A DNA stretch of 64,000 bases from Flavipsychrobacter sp964461535 (GCA_964461535.1 CAYWUY010000002.1:1-64000), one strand, 5' to 3'; shown: positions 1-9,500, counted from the stretch's first letter. Notes: generated by a model from the sequence alone, not told the origin. Program-made: numbers and translations.

Positions 1-53
1 TACACTCAGCCAATTTTGTTGTCGCAGGTCTTTGCCCCAATTGTAGTAAGTAA
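1..53 (+). CDS. C-terminal end of a probable Fur-family regulator (partial)
   Basis: Only the last 16 codons lie in the window, read in frame from base 3 to a TAA at 51-53, ending GLCPNCSK. A C-terminal G-x-CPxC pair a few residues before the stop is typical of Fur/PerR/Zur metal-dependent repressors, where the cysteines bind structural zinc. The gene is followed at once by a strong convergent terminator. So few residues make this tentative; a different zinc-binding protein would end similarly. Confidence 0.4.
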   Translation, partial: HSANFVVAGLCPNCSK

Positions 54-79
54 TTCTTTCAGCTTCAAATATCTTATAA

Positions 80-116
80 ACAAAAGAGGTTGGCCTACTT
101 AGCCAACCTCTTTTGT
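80..116. terminator. bidirectional intrinsic terminator
   Basis: Perfect 15-bp inverted repeat (ACAAAAGAGGTTGGC at 80-94 and its complement at 102-116) with a 7-nt loop. The arms end in A and T runs, so it works on both strands. It separates the plus-strand partial gene from the convergent ABC transporter gene. Confidence 0.9.
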
Positions 117-134
117 TTTATATTATAATAAGTG

Positions 135-1916
135 CTACTTGCTTGCCCTTTCTTTTCTTTCGCCTATTTGTTGGCGCCACATAGCATAGTAAAGTCCTTT
201 TTCTTCTATCAGGCTGTTGTGGTTGCCAGTTTCAACTACATTGCCTTTTTCAAGCACATATATTTTGTCTGCATGCATTATGGTAGATAGGCGGTGAGCT
301 ATCATAATAGTTATGTGTTGGCGTTGGTCGGTTATTTCTCTTATAGTATGAGATATTTCTTCTTCTGTTAGCGAGTCTAGTGCAGATGTAGCCTCATCAA
401 ATATCATTAGTTTGGGCTGGCGCAGTAGGGCGCGAGCTATAGAAATACGCTGGCGCTCTCCACCCGATAGTTTTAGGCCCCCTTCGCCTATTACGGTATC
501 TAGTCCATTTTCGGCGCGAGCCAGTAGGTTATCGCAGGCCGCTTTTTTCAGTGCATCATGTATTTCAGCATCTGTTGCTTTAGGGTTTACAAATAGTAGG
601 TTCTCTTTTATAGTACCTGAAAATAGCTGAGGATCTTGGGTTACCAAGCCCATTTGCATGCGCAGCTCTTCATAGTTTATTTCTTTACTATCCAGATTAT
701 TATATAGTATACTACCTGTTTTAGGGTGATACAAGCCTACTAGTAGTTTTACCAGTGTAGTTTTCCCACTACCGGATGGTCCTACAAAGGCTACTGTTTC
801 GCCTACTTTTACATCAAAGCTTATACCATTAAGTGCAGGCTTTGCAGCTGTGTTATGCTGAAATACGATGTTGTCATAACGCACCTCAGCTATAGTGCCC
901 AATTTTTTAGGCGATTCTGGGCTATATTCTACTGGCTTTTTAAATAACTCTTGTATGTTATTTAAAGAGGCTTCCGCTTCTCTGTAAGACAGTATTACGT
1001 TGCCTATTTCTTGCAGTGGACCAAATATGAAGAACGAATAAAAAATAAGCGTTAGATATTGCCCCGGTGTTATGGTGCCCCTGTATATAAAGTACAACAT
1101 ACATAATACTATACACTGGCGCAATAGATTTACAAATGTGCCCTGTACAAACGATATCATACGTATGCTACGTACTTTCTTCAGTTCTAGTTGCAGTATT
1201 TTTATAGTAGTACTGTTCAGCCTTCTTATCTCTTGTTGGGTTAGTCCCAGGCTCTTTACCAGTTCTATATTCCTTAGCGATTCTGTTGTAGAACCTGCAA
1301 GTGCATTAGTTTCTTTAACTATTGTTTTTTGTACAGTTTTTATGCGCTTGCTCAGTGCATTGGTAAGCACGCCTAGTATGGCAGCCCCACCAAAGTAGGC
1401 TAGTGGTAAAAACGGATTTAGCTTAATGGTGTATATCAATACAAACACCAAACTTACCAATGATGGAAAAAGAATATTGAAAAACGAGTTGATAAATTTT
1501 TCACAGTCGGTACGCACCTTTTGCAATATGTTTAGTGTTTGTCCGCTACTTTGGTCTTCAAATTCTTGGTAGGGTAGGCGTAGGGCATGTTTCAAACCAT
1601 CGCTATACAGTGTGGCTCCAAATTTTTGAATCACTACATTTACAGTATAGTCCTGAAAGTTTTTAGCTATACGCGATACCATAGCCACACCTATCAAGGC
1701 TCCTATCAGCAGCATGGCACCACTTAAGTAAGCACCTAAGTCTCTGTGTAGGTGTCCTTCTTTATCATACGTCAGCGGGTGGTTCACATACTGGTCTAGT
1801 AGTTTACCCGATATCATGGGATCTAGTAAAGAAAAACTTTGGTTAATGGCAGCTAGTAAAAAGGCAAGTAATATCATCAGCTTGTAACGGCCTAGATAGT
1901 TCATTAATAATTTCAT
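135..1916 (-). CDS. ABC transporter, fused permease/ATPase (exporter half-transporter)
   Basis: A 593-residue type I ABC half-exporter: an N-terminal six-helix membrane domain, then a nucleotide-binding domain, expected to act as a dimer in the inner membrane. Visible motifs are Walker A (GPSGSGKTT), the Q-loop (VTQDPQLFSG), the signature KLSGGERQR, Walker B (LMIFDEATSALDS) and the switch histidine (IMIAHRLST). Substrate cannot be told; lipid, peptide or drug export are all possible. The reading frame opens at a TTG at 1943, but a promoter lies at 1923-1955, so I start at the ATG at 1916; the ATG at 1904 is also possible. It is the last of three same-strand genes after DUF486 and NUDIX genes, with its own promoter. 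Confidence 0.93.
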   Translation of the reverse strand: MKLLMNYLGRYKLMILLAFLLAAINQSFSLLDPMISGKLLDQYVNHPLTYDKEGHLHRDLGAYLSGAMLLIGALIGVAMVSRIAKNFQDYTVNVVIQKFGATLYSDGLKHALRLPYQEFEDQSSGQTLNILQKVRTDCEKFINSFFNILFPSLVSLVFVLIYTIKLNPFLPLAYFGGAAILGVLTNALSKRIKTVQKTIVKETNALAGSTTESLRNIELVKSLGLTQQEIRRLNSTTIKILQLELKKVRSIRMISFVQGTFVNLLRQCIVLCMLYFIYRGTITPGQYLTLIFYSFFIFGPLQEIGNVILSYREAEASLNNIQELFKKPVEYSPESPKKLGTIAEVRYDNIVFQHNTAAKPALNGISFDVKVGETVAFVGPSGSGKTTLVKLLVGLYHPKTGSILYNNLDSKEINYEELRMQMGLVTQDPQLFSGTIKENLLFVNPKATDAEIHDALKKAACDNLLARAENGLDTVIGEGGLKLSGGERQRISIARALLRQPKLMIFDEATSALDSLTEEEISHTIREITDQRQHITIMIAHRLSTIMHADKIYVLEKGNVVETGNHNSLIEEKGLYYAMWRQQIGERKERASK

Positions 1917-1922
1917 AGGCTG

Positions 1923-1955
1923 CAAAGTTAGGTGTATATACAACTAACTAGCAAA
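1923..1955 (-). promoter_or_regulatory. Bacteroidota-type promoter of the ABC transporter gene
   Basis: Minus strand reads TTTG (1952-1955), 21 nt, TAACTTTG (1923-1930), matching the TTTG / TAnnTTTG consensus. The last G of the -7 box is only 6 nt before the ATG at 1916, so the leader is very short or absent. Confidence 0.65.
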
Positions 1956-1982
1956 ATATGTGTATAAGTTATGCTTATATGC

Positions 1983-2402
1983 TTAGCTTTTCAGGTATTT
2001 GTCGCGTAGTAGTTGCCCTACTATCTTATCTATGGGTAGGGTAAAGGTATGCGCCCCTATATCGCTAATAGATAGCCAATAGGTGTGTTCGTTAGGCTCT
2101 TGGTTAATAATATTTTCCGGCACTTGTGCGTCTATAGTATAATATATGCTTATTATTTGCGAATCGTCAAATGCCGATGGCTGAAAGTAGTCAGTTGTAT
2201 AAAAATGGTCTAGCACATTTATATCTAGTTGTAGTTCTTCTTGCCACTCTCTTTTCAGGCAGTCGTGTGTGCCCTCACCCCAGTCTAGTCCGCCACCAGG
2301 GAATTTTATAATGCGCTTTCCCGCTATTAGTTCCTCATTTACAAGTATTTGCCCATTTTGTATCAGCAGCCCATATACTCTTATATTGAAGCGTTTTGTC
2401 AT
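1983..2402 (-). CDS. NUDIX hydrolase
   Basis: A 139-residue NUDIX-fold protein with the signature box G-x5-E-x7-RE-x2-EE near residues 37-60 (GGGLDWGEG...REWQEEL), which binds divalent metal and cleaves nucleoside diphosphate-linked substrates. The substrate is not predictable. Length is normal for a single-domain NUDIX protein, and there is no signal peptide, so it is cytoplasmic. It starts 16 nt after the DUF486 gene, suggesting co-transcription. Confidence 0.88.
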   Translation of the reverse strand: MTKRFNIRVYGLLIQNGQILVNEELIAGKRIIKFPGGGLDWGEGTHDCLKREWQEELQLDINVLDHFYTTDYFQPSAFDDSQIISIYYTIDAQVPENIINQEPNEHTYWLSISDIGAHTFTLPIDKIVGQLLRDKYLKS

Positions 2403-2418
2403 AATTATAAAGTGTGGG

Positions 2419-2790
2419 TTACCATTTTTTAAATATTACATATACCGCGGCTACTATAAGTGCAAAGCCGGCTAGGTGGTTCCAGCCTAAGCGCTGCTCT
2501 TTAAAGAATATAGTGGTAAATATCATAAATACGGTTAGCGATACTGCCTCTTGTATGGTTTTTAGCTGCACTATATCAAAGCTGCCTCCATTTTCAGTAA
2601 AGCCATATTTATTCGCAGGCACCTGAAACATATACTCAAAAAAAGCCATACCCCAGCTTATAAGTATAATACTTACCAGTCCTAAGTTTTTACCCCAGTT
2701 ATATTCTTTAAATTTTAAATGCCCATACCATGCCAGCGTCATAAAGGCGTTAGACATTACCAGCAATAAAATTACCTTCCATCCGCGCAT
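2419..2790 (-). CDS. DUF486 (DMT-like) small membrane protein
   Basis: A 123-residue protein with four hydrophobic segments and the conserved patterns of the DUF486 family: an N-terminal TLAWYGHLKF stretch, an EY-x-FQVPANKYG loop and a C-terminal HLAGFALI helix. The family is related to small drug/metabolite transporters, but no member has a firm function known to me. It is the first gene of a probable DUF486-NUDIX-ABC group. Confidence 0.85.
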   Translation of the reverse strand: MRGWKVILLLVMSNAFMTLAWYGHLKFKEYNWGKNLGLVSIILISWGMAFFEYMFQVPANKYGFTENGGSFDIVQLKTIQEAVSLTVFMIFTTIFFKEQRLGWNHLAGFALIVAAVYVIFKKW

Positions 2791-2827
2791 AAGCTATGTA
2801 TATATTATGAGTGTTGCTAAAAAAGGA

Positions 2828-2853
2828 GCGTCTGCAAATATACTTGCAGACGC
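2828..2853 (-). terminator. terminator of the DUF5777 operon
   Basis: Perfect 10-bp stem (GCGTCTGCAA and its complement) with a 6-nt loop. On the minus strand it is followed by a TTTTTT run (complement of 2819-2824), just downstream of the DUF5777 stop codon. Confidence 0.85.
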
Positions 2854-2881
2854 CCTAAATACATTGTTATATCATTAATTA

Positions 2882-3817
2882 TTACCAGCTTTCGCCACCT
2901 TTTTTACGAAACTCTTTAGGCTTTTTAAGGGTAAATACTCGCGATATATTAAATCCGTAATGTACTTCGCCTTTTTCCCAGCGGTCGGTAGTTTGTGCTA
3001 GCATAGCTCTCTCGGTATTGCCAAAAGAGTTTGTTACAAACATTTGGAACACGTGACCACCTGTTTCTACATCAAAGCCTAGCGATAATGAATTGTAGGT
3101 TTTGTTGTTGGTACCGTTTACATAATTGTTTTGTCCGGTAAAGCGGTAAAAATATTCTCCGGTAAATGATACTCTACGGCTAAGTCTTACACGCCCGCCT
3201 ACACCCAGTGCAAATATATTGTTGTCAAACTTATTGCTATCTACCAGGTTCAGGTGCAGTAAGGTAGGCATCAATTGTAGCGATAGTCTGTCGTTAAACT
3301 TACGTGCTATCAACAATTGATTTACAAAGGTCAGTCTGTTAGAAAATTGCCACTCTTGTCCTGCATTTAGCTTAGGTGCATCCTTCGTCATTACAGACAT
3401 ACTACCATAATAGCTAAGCGTAATAGGCGTGCCGTTTTTGTATTGGCGCAATAGGCGCACCTTTACAAAACCGTCATTCTCCTTATCTAGCACGCTATGC
3501 CCAAGGCCTACCATTATATTTTTAGTAATACCGTAGTCTAGCCCTATGCGTGTAGTAGCATTGTCTATACCAAAAAAGTTTTCAATACCTTGTTTTACCT
3601 GGCCAAAGCGGTGAGATATTCTCATATCTAGCACTCCATCACCTAGAGTTTCAATAGTACTGTTATTTACCAGTCGGGTAGCCTTGAAAGTATACTCAAT
3701 AGGTTCTTTTTTGTTTTTCTCTCCTTCTTCTAGAAGAGACATAAGGCTGTCTGTTTGTGCATGCAGCGGGTGCATACCCACACATGCCAGAGCAGCCAAT
3801 AATATTGTTTTACGCAT
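2882..3817 (-). CDS. DUF5777-type outer-membrane beta-barrel protein
   Basis: A 311-residue protein with a signal peptide (cleavage after HPLHAQ near residue 21) and alternating beta strands through its length, resembling the DUF5777 barrel family of Bacteroidota. Typical features are the early motif DGVLDMRISHRFG, strands ending in aromatic residues, and a GFNISRVF strand near the end. It is the last gene of a tight minus-strand operon after YceI, a CX4CH lipoprotein and an OB-fold protein, with a terminator directly downstream. The family's role is unknown; the neighbours suggest an envelope electron-transfer or lipid/quinone-linked module (inference). Confidence 0.85.
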   Translation of the reverse strand: MRKTILLAALACVGMHPLHAQTDSLMSLLEEGEKNKKEPIEYTFKATRLVNNSTIETLGDGVLDMRISHRFGQVKQGIENFFGIDNATTRIGLDYGITKNIMVGLGHSVLDKENDGFVKVRLLRQYKNGTPITLSYYGSMSVMTKDAPKLNAGQEWQFSNRLTFVNQLLIARKFNDRLSLQLMPTLLHLNLVDSNKFDNNIFALGVGGRVRLSRRVSFTGEYFYRFTGQNNYVNGTNNKTYNSLSLGFDVETGGHVFQMFVTNSFGNTERAMLAQTTDRWEKGEVHYGFNISRVFTLKKPKEFRKKGGESW

Positions 3818-3849
3818 TGTTCAGGTTATTTTTGTTGCAGTCTACTTTT

Positions 3850-4404
3850 CTATTTTTGATTCATGATAGCATCTATCTTAATAGCTGCATCATTAGAAAG
3901 TTTATCGCTGGCAATGCTAGGTATGTTTATTTTATAGTCCGATAGTTTTAGCTTAATGTTAGCTTTAGCGGTTACCTCTTTACCTTTTACAGTAATAGTG
4001 CCTGGTGTTTTTATTTCTTTGGCTACGCCGTGCATGCTAAGCATACCGGTAACGGTAACGTTATAAGTACCATCTTTAGAAAAATCTACAGCCGATAAAT
4101 TATCTATTTTGCCTTTAAAGTCAGCCTTAGGATACTTGTCGCTCTCCATGTAGTTTTCGTTAAAGTGTTGCTGCATCAATTCTCTTTCAAACTTAAAGCT
4201 CTTTATGGGTGCAGAAAATACTATGCTGCCGGTTTTGCTGTCGGCTATAGCTGCTACTTCATTGTTAATAGCTTCAATTTTTTCAGGCGATTTAGGTGCC
4301 GTAGCATTGAAAGATATTTTAGCAGTACGTGTCATATACGGTTGTGCCCATGCTGCTGAAGTTCCTATACCTAAAAGTGCTATGGCTAATACTATTTTTT
4401 TCAT
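3850..4404 (-). CDS. YceI-family periplasmic protein
   Basis: A 184-residue secreted protein (signal peptide ending AAWAQ near residue 21) of the YceI lipocalin-like family. Family members form a beta-barrel that binds polyisoprenoid or quinone-like lipids. Visible family patterns are the FSAPIKSFKFERELMQQHFNENYM stretch (split here only by position, residues about 62-85), then YPKADFKG, the V-T-G-x-L-x-[ML]-HGV turn and a final AA-I-K-IDAIM segment. It lies 32 nt upstream of the DUF5777 gene and 52 nt after the lipoprotein gene. Confidence 0.92.
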   Translation of the reverse strand: MKKIVLAIALLGIGTSAAWAQPYMTRTAKISFNATAPKSPEKIEAINNEVAAIADSKTGSIVFSAPIKSFKFERELMQQHFNENYMESDKYPKADFKGKIDNLSAVDFSKDGTYNVTVTGMLSMHGVAKEIKTPGTITVKGKEVTAKANIKLKLSDYKINIPSIASDKLSNDAAIKIDAIMNQK

Positions 4405-4456
4405 TGTAAAGTCGTTTTTATGTTGCTGTTTTAAAAAATTATGTTTCTAAAATTCT

Positions 4457-4831
4457 TTAGTTATTTGGTGCCCCTTTATTTACCCAGTAGGCTACTTGTT
4501 TTAGGTCGCAGGCGCTAAGTGCGCTACCACCTTTAGGCATAGAGCCATCGGCTATTACAGATACTAAAACACCATCTAGTGCTGCTCCTTTAGTGCCCGT
4601 GTAGTTAGATAAGTCGTAGCCTCCTGCACCTGTGCTAGCATCGTGGCATCCTGCAGTGGCGCAGTACTGGTCCATTATGGGTTTTACGTTGCCGCTATAG
4701 GTTGCTGCATTTGTTGCTGTATCGCATTTGTCTATAGCATTAGCAGGTTGTGGATACAGGTCTTCGTAGGTATCGTTATAACACCCGGCAAGCAATATAG
4801 CCCCTACAGCAAGCATCATCACCTTTTTCAT
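4457..4831 (-). CDS. lipoprotein with a CX4CH cytochrome c-like motif
   Basis: A 124-residue lipoprotein with signal peptide and lipobox LLAGC, so it is anchored to a membrane. The mature part has CATAGCH, which is C-x4-CH rather than the usual heme c motif C-x2-CH. It is followed by DLSNYTG and, about 36 residues on, SMPKGG with a methionine where cytochromes c place the distal ligand. Similar proteins in Bacteroidota are annotated as cytochrome c-like, but heme attachment is unproven for this spacing. The ATG at 4831 is used instead of the upstream TTG because it begins a standard MKK signal peptide. Operon member. Confidence 0.75.
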   Translation of the reverse strand: MKKVMMLAVGAILLAGCYNDTYEDLYPQPANAIDKCDTATNAATYSGNVKPIMDQYCATAGCHDASTGAGGYDLSNYTGTKGAALDGVLVSVIADGSMPKGGSALSACDLKQVAYWVNKGAPNN

Positions 4832-4854
4832 TGTATGCAATTTTTTTAAGAAAA

Positions 4855-5262
4855 TTATTTAGTTAGTATACACTCTGTTAAAGATACTCCGGTCATTTGG
4901 TCGTAGCCCGAGTATTTGCCTCTTATGGCTACTTGTGCGCCTACTGTGGTAGTTACCCCCTTGTCGCGTATGCTACATTGTATAGCATTTAGCGGGTCAT
5001 CGGTTTTTAGCACTACCATCAGGGTGCTATCTTGTTTCTTTTCTATTTCGCTTACCTCGCCACTTACGTCTATGTATTGGTTCAGGTATTTTTTCTTGGA
5101 GGCTTCTTCGTTGGTGGTAAATTCTTTATATAAGTCCATGGCCGTTACTTTTATACCGGCATGGTCTTCTGTTTTGGGGTGGGGCTTGTTCCACATGTAG
5201 TAGCCTACTCCCACACCTATTAGTGCCATTGCAGCTATGGCTAGCAATATCTTTTTTATCAT
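4855..5262 (-). CDS. OB-fold (tRNA_anti-like) membrane-anchored protein
   Basis: A 135-residue protein with an N-terminal hydrophobic anchor (about residues 4-22) and a C-terminal OB-fold of the tRNA_anti-like family: a YLNQYIDVSGEVSEIEK strand-turn-strand, then the short motif NAIQCSI and the barrel-closing GAQVAIRGKYSGYD. In Bacteroidota these OB-fold proteins sit next to c-type cytochrome and YceI genes; their ligand is unknown. It is the first gene of the four-gene operon that ends with DUF5777, with 23 nt to the next start. Confidence 0.78.
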   Translation of the reverse strand: MIKKILLAIAAMALIGVGVGYYMWNKPHPKTEDHAGIKVTAMDLYKEFTTNEEASKKKYLNQYIDVSGEVSEIEKKQDSTLMVVLKTDDPLNAIQCSIRDKGVTTTVGAQVAIRGKYSGYDQMTGVSLTECILTK

Positions 5263-5374
5263 ACTTTACTTATTGTTGCTTATATATACGAATTACAAGC
5301 AGATAGGTATTTAGGTTACTGTAGTAAAACTAAGTAAATTATCTGTATGTACTTGTATCTACATGGTTACTTTA

Positions 5375-5800
5375 TTATTGATTTTTTTCTACCACCTCTC
5401 TATCGGTTCTATACGCAGTTCCTTTAAACGCTGCTACCAATTGTCCGGCTTCGTTGGTTAGTTTTATATCATAAAATCCTGTTCGGTTGCCGCTGTGTAG
5501 TTCTTGCGCAGTTATGGTTATAATTTCTCCTGCCTTAGCCGATTTTATAAAGCTAATGTGTACATCTAATGCCACACTAAGCCTGCCATGAGAGTTGCAG
5601 GCAAATGCAAAGGCACTGTCTGCCGCAGCAAACAATATACCACCATGCACTATGCCAAAGCCGTTAAGCATTTCTTCTCTTATGGTAAAGTGCAGTTGAC
5701 AATATCCTGTTTTGTATTCATCTATAACCAGCCCCATCCACTCTGTAAAGCGGTCGTTATTGAGCATGGTAGCCAGTATTGTTTCAGTAGATACACTCAT
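5375..5800 (-). CDS. PaaI-family hotdog-fold thioesterase
   Basis: A 141-residue hotdog protein of the PaaI/YbgC-like acyl-CoA thioesterase group. The key motif is NGFGIVHGGILFAAADSAFAFA (residues about 45-66), with the HGG that lines the active site and the acidic residue on the following helix; it is followed by VALDVHISFIKSAKAGE. It likely hydrolyses an acyl- or aryl-CoA in the cytoplasm. A stand-alone gene with its own -7 box; the second ATG at 5767 is an alternative start. Confidence 0.9.
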   Translation of the reverse strand: MSVSTETILATMLNNDRFTEWMGLVIDEYKTGYCQLHFTIREEMLNGFGIVHGGILFAAADSAFAFACNSHGRLSVALDVHISFIKSAKAGEIITITAQELHSGNRTGFYDIKLTNEAGQLVAAFKGTAYRTDREVVEKNQ

Positions 5801-5804
5801 ACTA

Positions 5805-5812
5805 CAAATGTA
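5805..5812 (-). promoter_or_regulatory. -7 box of the thioesterase gene
   Basis: Minus strand TACATTTG matches TAnnTTTG. No clear TTTG is seen 20 nt upstream. The box ends 4 nt before the ATG at 5800, so either the transcript is leaderless or translation starts at the downstream ATG at 5767. Confidence 0.45.
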
Positions 5813-5909
5813 ATTGATGCCCTTATCATAACATTATTTTTGGGCGGATAATATCCCTACAGCCTATTGCATGTATAGACTGCTTTATTAAGTAGGAGTG
5901 AGTGAATGA

Positions 5910-5940
5910 ACAAGATGTGCAGCCTATCTGCACATCTTGT
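5910..5940. terminator. perfect inverted repeat, probable terminator or attenuator hairpin
   Basis: 13-bp perfect stem (ACAAGATGTGCAG at 5910-5922 and complement at 5928-5940) with a 5-nt loop, downstream of the 5969-6430 gene. It lacks a good U-run on either strand, so termination is plausible but not certain. Confidence 0.5.
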
Positions 5941-5968
5941 AGGTAGATGCTACTGCACAGCTATATGC

Positions 5969-6430
5969 TTATGCCGCATTTTGTTTTACAAATGCGCGCA
6001 CTTTTCTTACATAGTCAAAGTAGCCGGTCTCTAATCTTATCCAGAAAATGCCAAATATACTGGCGGCTGCTCCGGCTAAGATGTAGGTCAACAACTGATC
6101 TTTAATTACAAAATGCATAACTACGGCCATTATAACCAATATCATGCAGAAGATGATAATCAGTTGTGGGCCACCCAAGTCAAACTGGCGCATGTTAGAT
6201 TTAATAACAACGTGCGTCTTGCCTTGATTGTTTTGGAAATTGACTTTAGTAATAGGTAGCGTTTTGATTGCCTCTTCTTGCTCGGCATGAGGAATGATAG
6301 TGAGATGATCCTCTTTGTCTAGCACTTCAAAGTCTAGGTTGTGAATCTTAACGTGACTGCCTACTAGGCGTCTTTTCAGGTCTTCTACTGGTAACGTAGA
6401 CCAATAAGTATGCGTTCTTCTAAACAACAT
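5969..6430 (-). CDS. hypothetical two-helix membrane protein
   Basis: A 153-residue protein I do not recognise. The first 85 residues are soluble and charged (VEDLKRRLVGSHVKIHNLDFEVLDKEDHL region, with beta-rich pattern). Two adjacent hydrophobic helices follow (about residues 89-110 and 114-132), and then a short basic tail (YVRKVRAFVKQ). The layout, a cytoplasmic or periplasmic sensor-like domain before a helical hairpin, gives no function. It stands alone, between the thioesterase and DUF4175 genes, with its own candidate promoter. Confidence 0.7.
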   Translation of the reverse strand: MLFRRTHTYWSTLPVEDLKRRLVGSHVKIHNLDFEVLDKEDHLTIIPHAEQEEAIKTLPITKVNFQNNQGKTHVVIKSNMRQFDLGGPQLIIIFCMILVIMAVVMHFVIKDQLLTYILAGAAASIFGIFWIRLETGYFDYVRKVRAFVKQNAA

Positions 6431-6464
6431 AAGCCAATATTTTAGTGTTAAGAACTATTGATAC

Positions 6465-6495
6465 CTAAATTAATTAATGTATTGCACACTTCAAA
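6465..6495 (-). promoter_or_regulatory. candidate promoter of the 5969-6430 gene
   Basis: Minus strand TTTG (6492-6495), 19 nt, TAATTTAG (6465-6472). The -7 box has one mismatch to TAnnTTTG. Distance to the ATG is about 35 nt. Confidence 0.4.
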
Positions 6496-6598
6496 ACTTT
6501 GGTATTATAATTTTAATTGCACTAAAAATCGTGCCAAACTATTCAGTGTTGATAATTAGTAGATAATACTTAATAAAATGTTAAGATAAGTATAAAAT

Positions 6599-9500
6599 TT
6601 AATGGTTGCCAATGGTTTTATAGTACTCCTGTACCATTTCTTTATAGTATGGTTTTAGCTGTGCAGGCACTGTTTTATACAGTTCTAGCAGTTGCTTCTG
6701 TTCGTTAAGATATTGTTGCAATGCCGGCGGAGTAGGGCGCGCCACTTCTTTAGCCGCAGTAGAACTTCTTTTATCGTCCTGCTCTTGATCGCGCACCGCC
6801 TTTTCTACCTCTAGCATTCGGGTTAGTATTTCGCGCTGGCGTTGCATCATTTGTTCAGCCAAATTCCTGTTTACAAGGTCGGTTTCATTCTTATCCATTT
6901 TCTGCTCTAGCTCGCGCAGTTGCTTAGCAGCGCCACCCATATTTTTACTATTCAGTATGCTGCTTAGCTCTTGTATTTTGCGGCGTATGCTGGCTTGCTG
7001 TTCTGCCAGGCGCGCTAGTTGTTCAGCATCTCCATATTCATTGTCACCCTCATCGCCCTCGCCATTACCGTTTCCTCCACTACCGCCACCATCTTTGCCT
7101 CCGGGCTGTTTTCCACCAGGTTTTTTACCGCCGTCTTTATTGCCTTTTTCACCATCTTTTCCATCCTTACCTTCTTTATCTCCGGGCTTATCACCTGGCT
7201 TATCGCCCGGTTTTTGTCCGGGTTTGTTGCCTTGTTTGCTTTGCATTTGTTGCATAGCATTGCCTAGGTTTTGTTGCTCGGTAATGATGTCTGATAACTG
7301 CTTGCCGGGGCTAGGGCTAGGCTTGCCTTTGCCAGGTTTGCTGCAACTACCCGAGCCCGATGGGTTAGACTGGTTTTGCATCTGCATCAGGTTAGATAAT
7401 AGTTCATTCAGCATCAGTGCCAGGTTGTTAGCATGCATCATAGCATACTGCTCATGAGTGCCTGCCACATCGGGGCGGCGGCTCTCTAGCATGTCTACCG
7501 AGTTTTGCATGGCACGCTCCATCTTGGTAGTATACTCGTTGATATTTTCCGATAGCATTTCTGTTTGCTTGCTCAACTCAAACAAGCTATCGCGAATCAT
7601 GGCTGCATTTTTACGCAGTCTGTTTTGCTCTTCTTGGTTTATTATAAACTGAGGGTCGTTGGTTTTAGTGCGCTTTACTTTGTCCATTAGGTTCTCTTGG
7701 TCAAAAGATAGGCGTATTAAGTTGCTCAATATTTGGCGCGTAGCTTTTATGTCTAGCTCTATTTGTTGGGCATCCATGCCACCGGCTGCCGCCGCCATAG
7801 ACTTAGCCATTTGCTCTAGATTTTTAGCGGCTTTGTCTTGTGCTTTGCTAGCCTTGCTGTTTTGTTTTTGGCTAAGTTGTTGCTGGCTTTCCTGCATTTC
7901 TTTTTGGGCATCTTGCATGTTTTGTTTGCCCTCTTCAGTAGCCTTTTCGTCCTTGTTTTGTTGTGCTAGTTTTTCCAGCTCTTTCATGTCCTCTTTCAGG
8001 GCTTTATCTAGCTGTTGCTCTAGTTTCTTTTGTTGTTCTGCCAGTTGCTCTGCAGGTTTTTTATTATCGTCGGTTTCTTTTTGTAGTTCACGTTCTTTTT
8101 TAGCAAGGTCGTTCATCTTTGCGGCCATGTCTTCCATGCGCATTTGCTGTTCCATTTTCGACATCAGCTCTTTCATGCGCTGCATGTCCATGTTAAACAG
8201 TTTATTCTCTTGCTGTAGCTCTTTCATTTTGTCTACTGCCTGCTCCTTATTCAGTTGCTTCATCAGGTCTTCCAGGCGTTTCATTTGCTCAGCCAGTTCC
8301 TTGTTCAGTAGTTTGTCTAGCTGCTTTTGCAGGGCTTCTTGCTTGTCTTTTACAGCATCACTATAGTCTTTTTGTTCGCTTTGTTGTTTTTGTTCTTCAA
8401 AGCGTTTTTTTACTTCTTCCAGTTCTTTTTTAATGTCTTGTTGCTTCTGCATCATCTGCTCCAGATTCTTCTGCTGTTGCCAGTCCATGCGGTCGCTTTG
8501 CAGCAGCTTGCTTTGCATGTCTTTATAGTCGCTTTGCAGTTCTTTGGTTTGCTGTGCGCTCTTGCTGATGCCCGAGCTTATTTGTTGCGAATTGGCTACT
8601 ATGGCAGAGTCTATCTGCTCGGCAGTAAACTCCTGATAACTCATCATTTCGCTGCGGGTGCTTTTGCTGCCATGCACGGCATCGTTATCCCAAGCCTCAA
8701 GGGAGTAGCTTACCTTATAGCCTTGTTGCAGTTGTAGGGTAGCTATATCAAAGTAGTATTCTACAGGTACTAGTGCACCCGGCTTAATGGCTATAGGTAA
8801 ACTCTTTTTACTTATAGTGCGATTGTTGAAAGAAACCTCATAATTAAACGTTAGGCGACTAACACCATAATCATCACCTGCAGAACCTGTAATGGCCACT
8901 TGCTTGCCCGATAGGGTATCTCTAAATTGTTGTATTTGTAAGGTAGGGTGTTGGTCGGGTATTACCTTTACTTGGTAGCTAAAGCTGTCTGCTACTTTGG
9001 TAGTGGTATTGTTAAGCACTAGTGTGTAAGCGGTATCGCTTAAGAAGCGGTACTGAAAATTATAGGTGCTACCATCGGCCTGTAGGGCTATGGGGCTACC
9101 TGCGCCTAGGCGCATAGCCGCAGCATTGGTATGCTCGGTGCCAAACTCCCATTTTATGGTAGTACCCGCAGGTACCGTCATGTCGCTAAGGCTGGTGCGT
9201 ACTTCTTTCTTTTTGCCGGTATAGGCCGGATATTCTACTGCTATGTTAAATGCTTTAAGCACGGGCTTTTGCACTACCGTAATTTTATAGGGCTGAGAAT
9301 AATACCCACCCGCATAAATGCGGAAAGGCACATCGGCAGTAAGATTTTTAAAGCTATAACTAAAGGTGCTGCCCGGCAGCGACTGCATCAGTACTCGTTC
9401 ATTACCTAGCTCTATATAGGCCTCTGTAGGCAATACACCGCCGCTTAGCTGCACTTGCAGATTAAGGTCGGTATTGCGGACTGCTGTTAACGTTGCATTT

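Noticed and set aside
6957..7457. 166-residue open frame on the plus strand, Pro/Ser/Leu rich
   Set aside because: Antisense of the Gly/Lys/Pro-rich repeat of DUF4175.
7659..8366. 235-residue open frame on the plus strand inside the DUF4175 gene
   Set aside because: It is the antisense of the Gln/Lys/Glu coiled coil, rich in Ser, Cys and Leu by composition, with no domain pattern.
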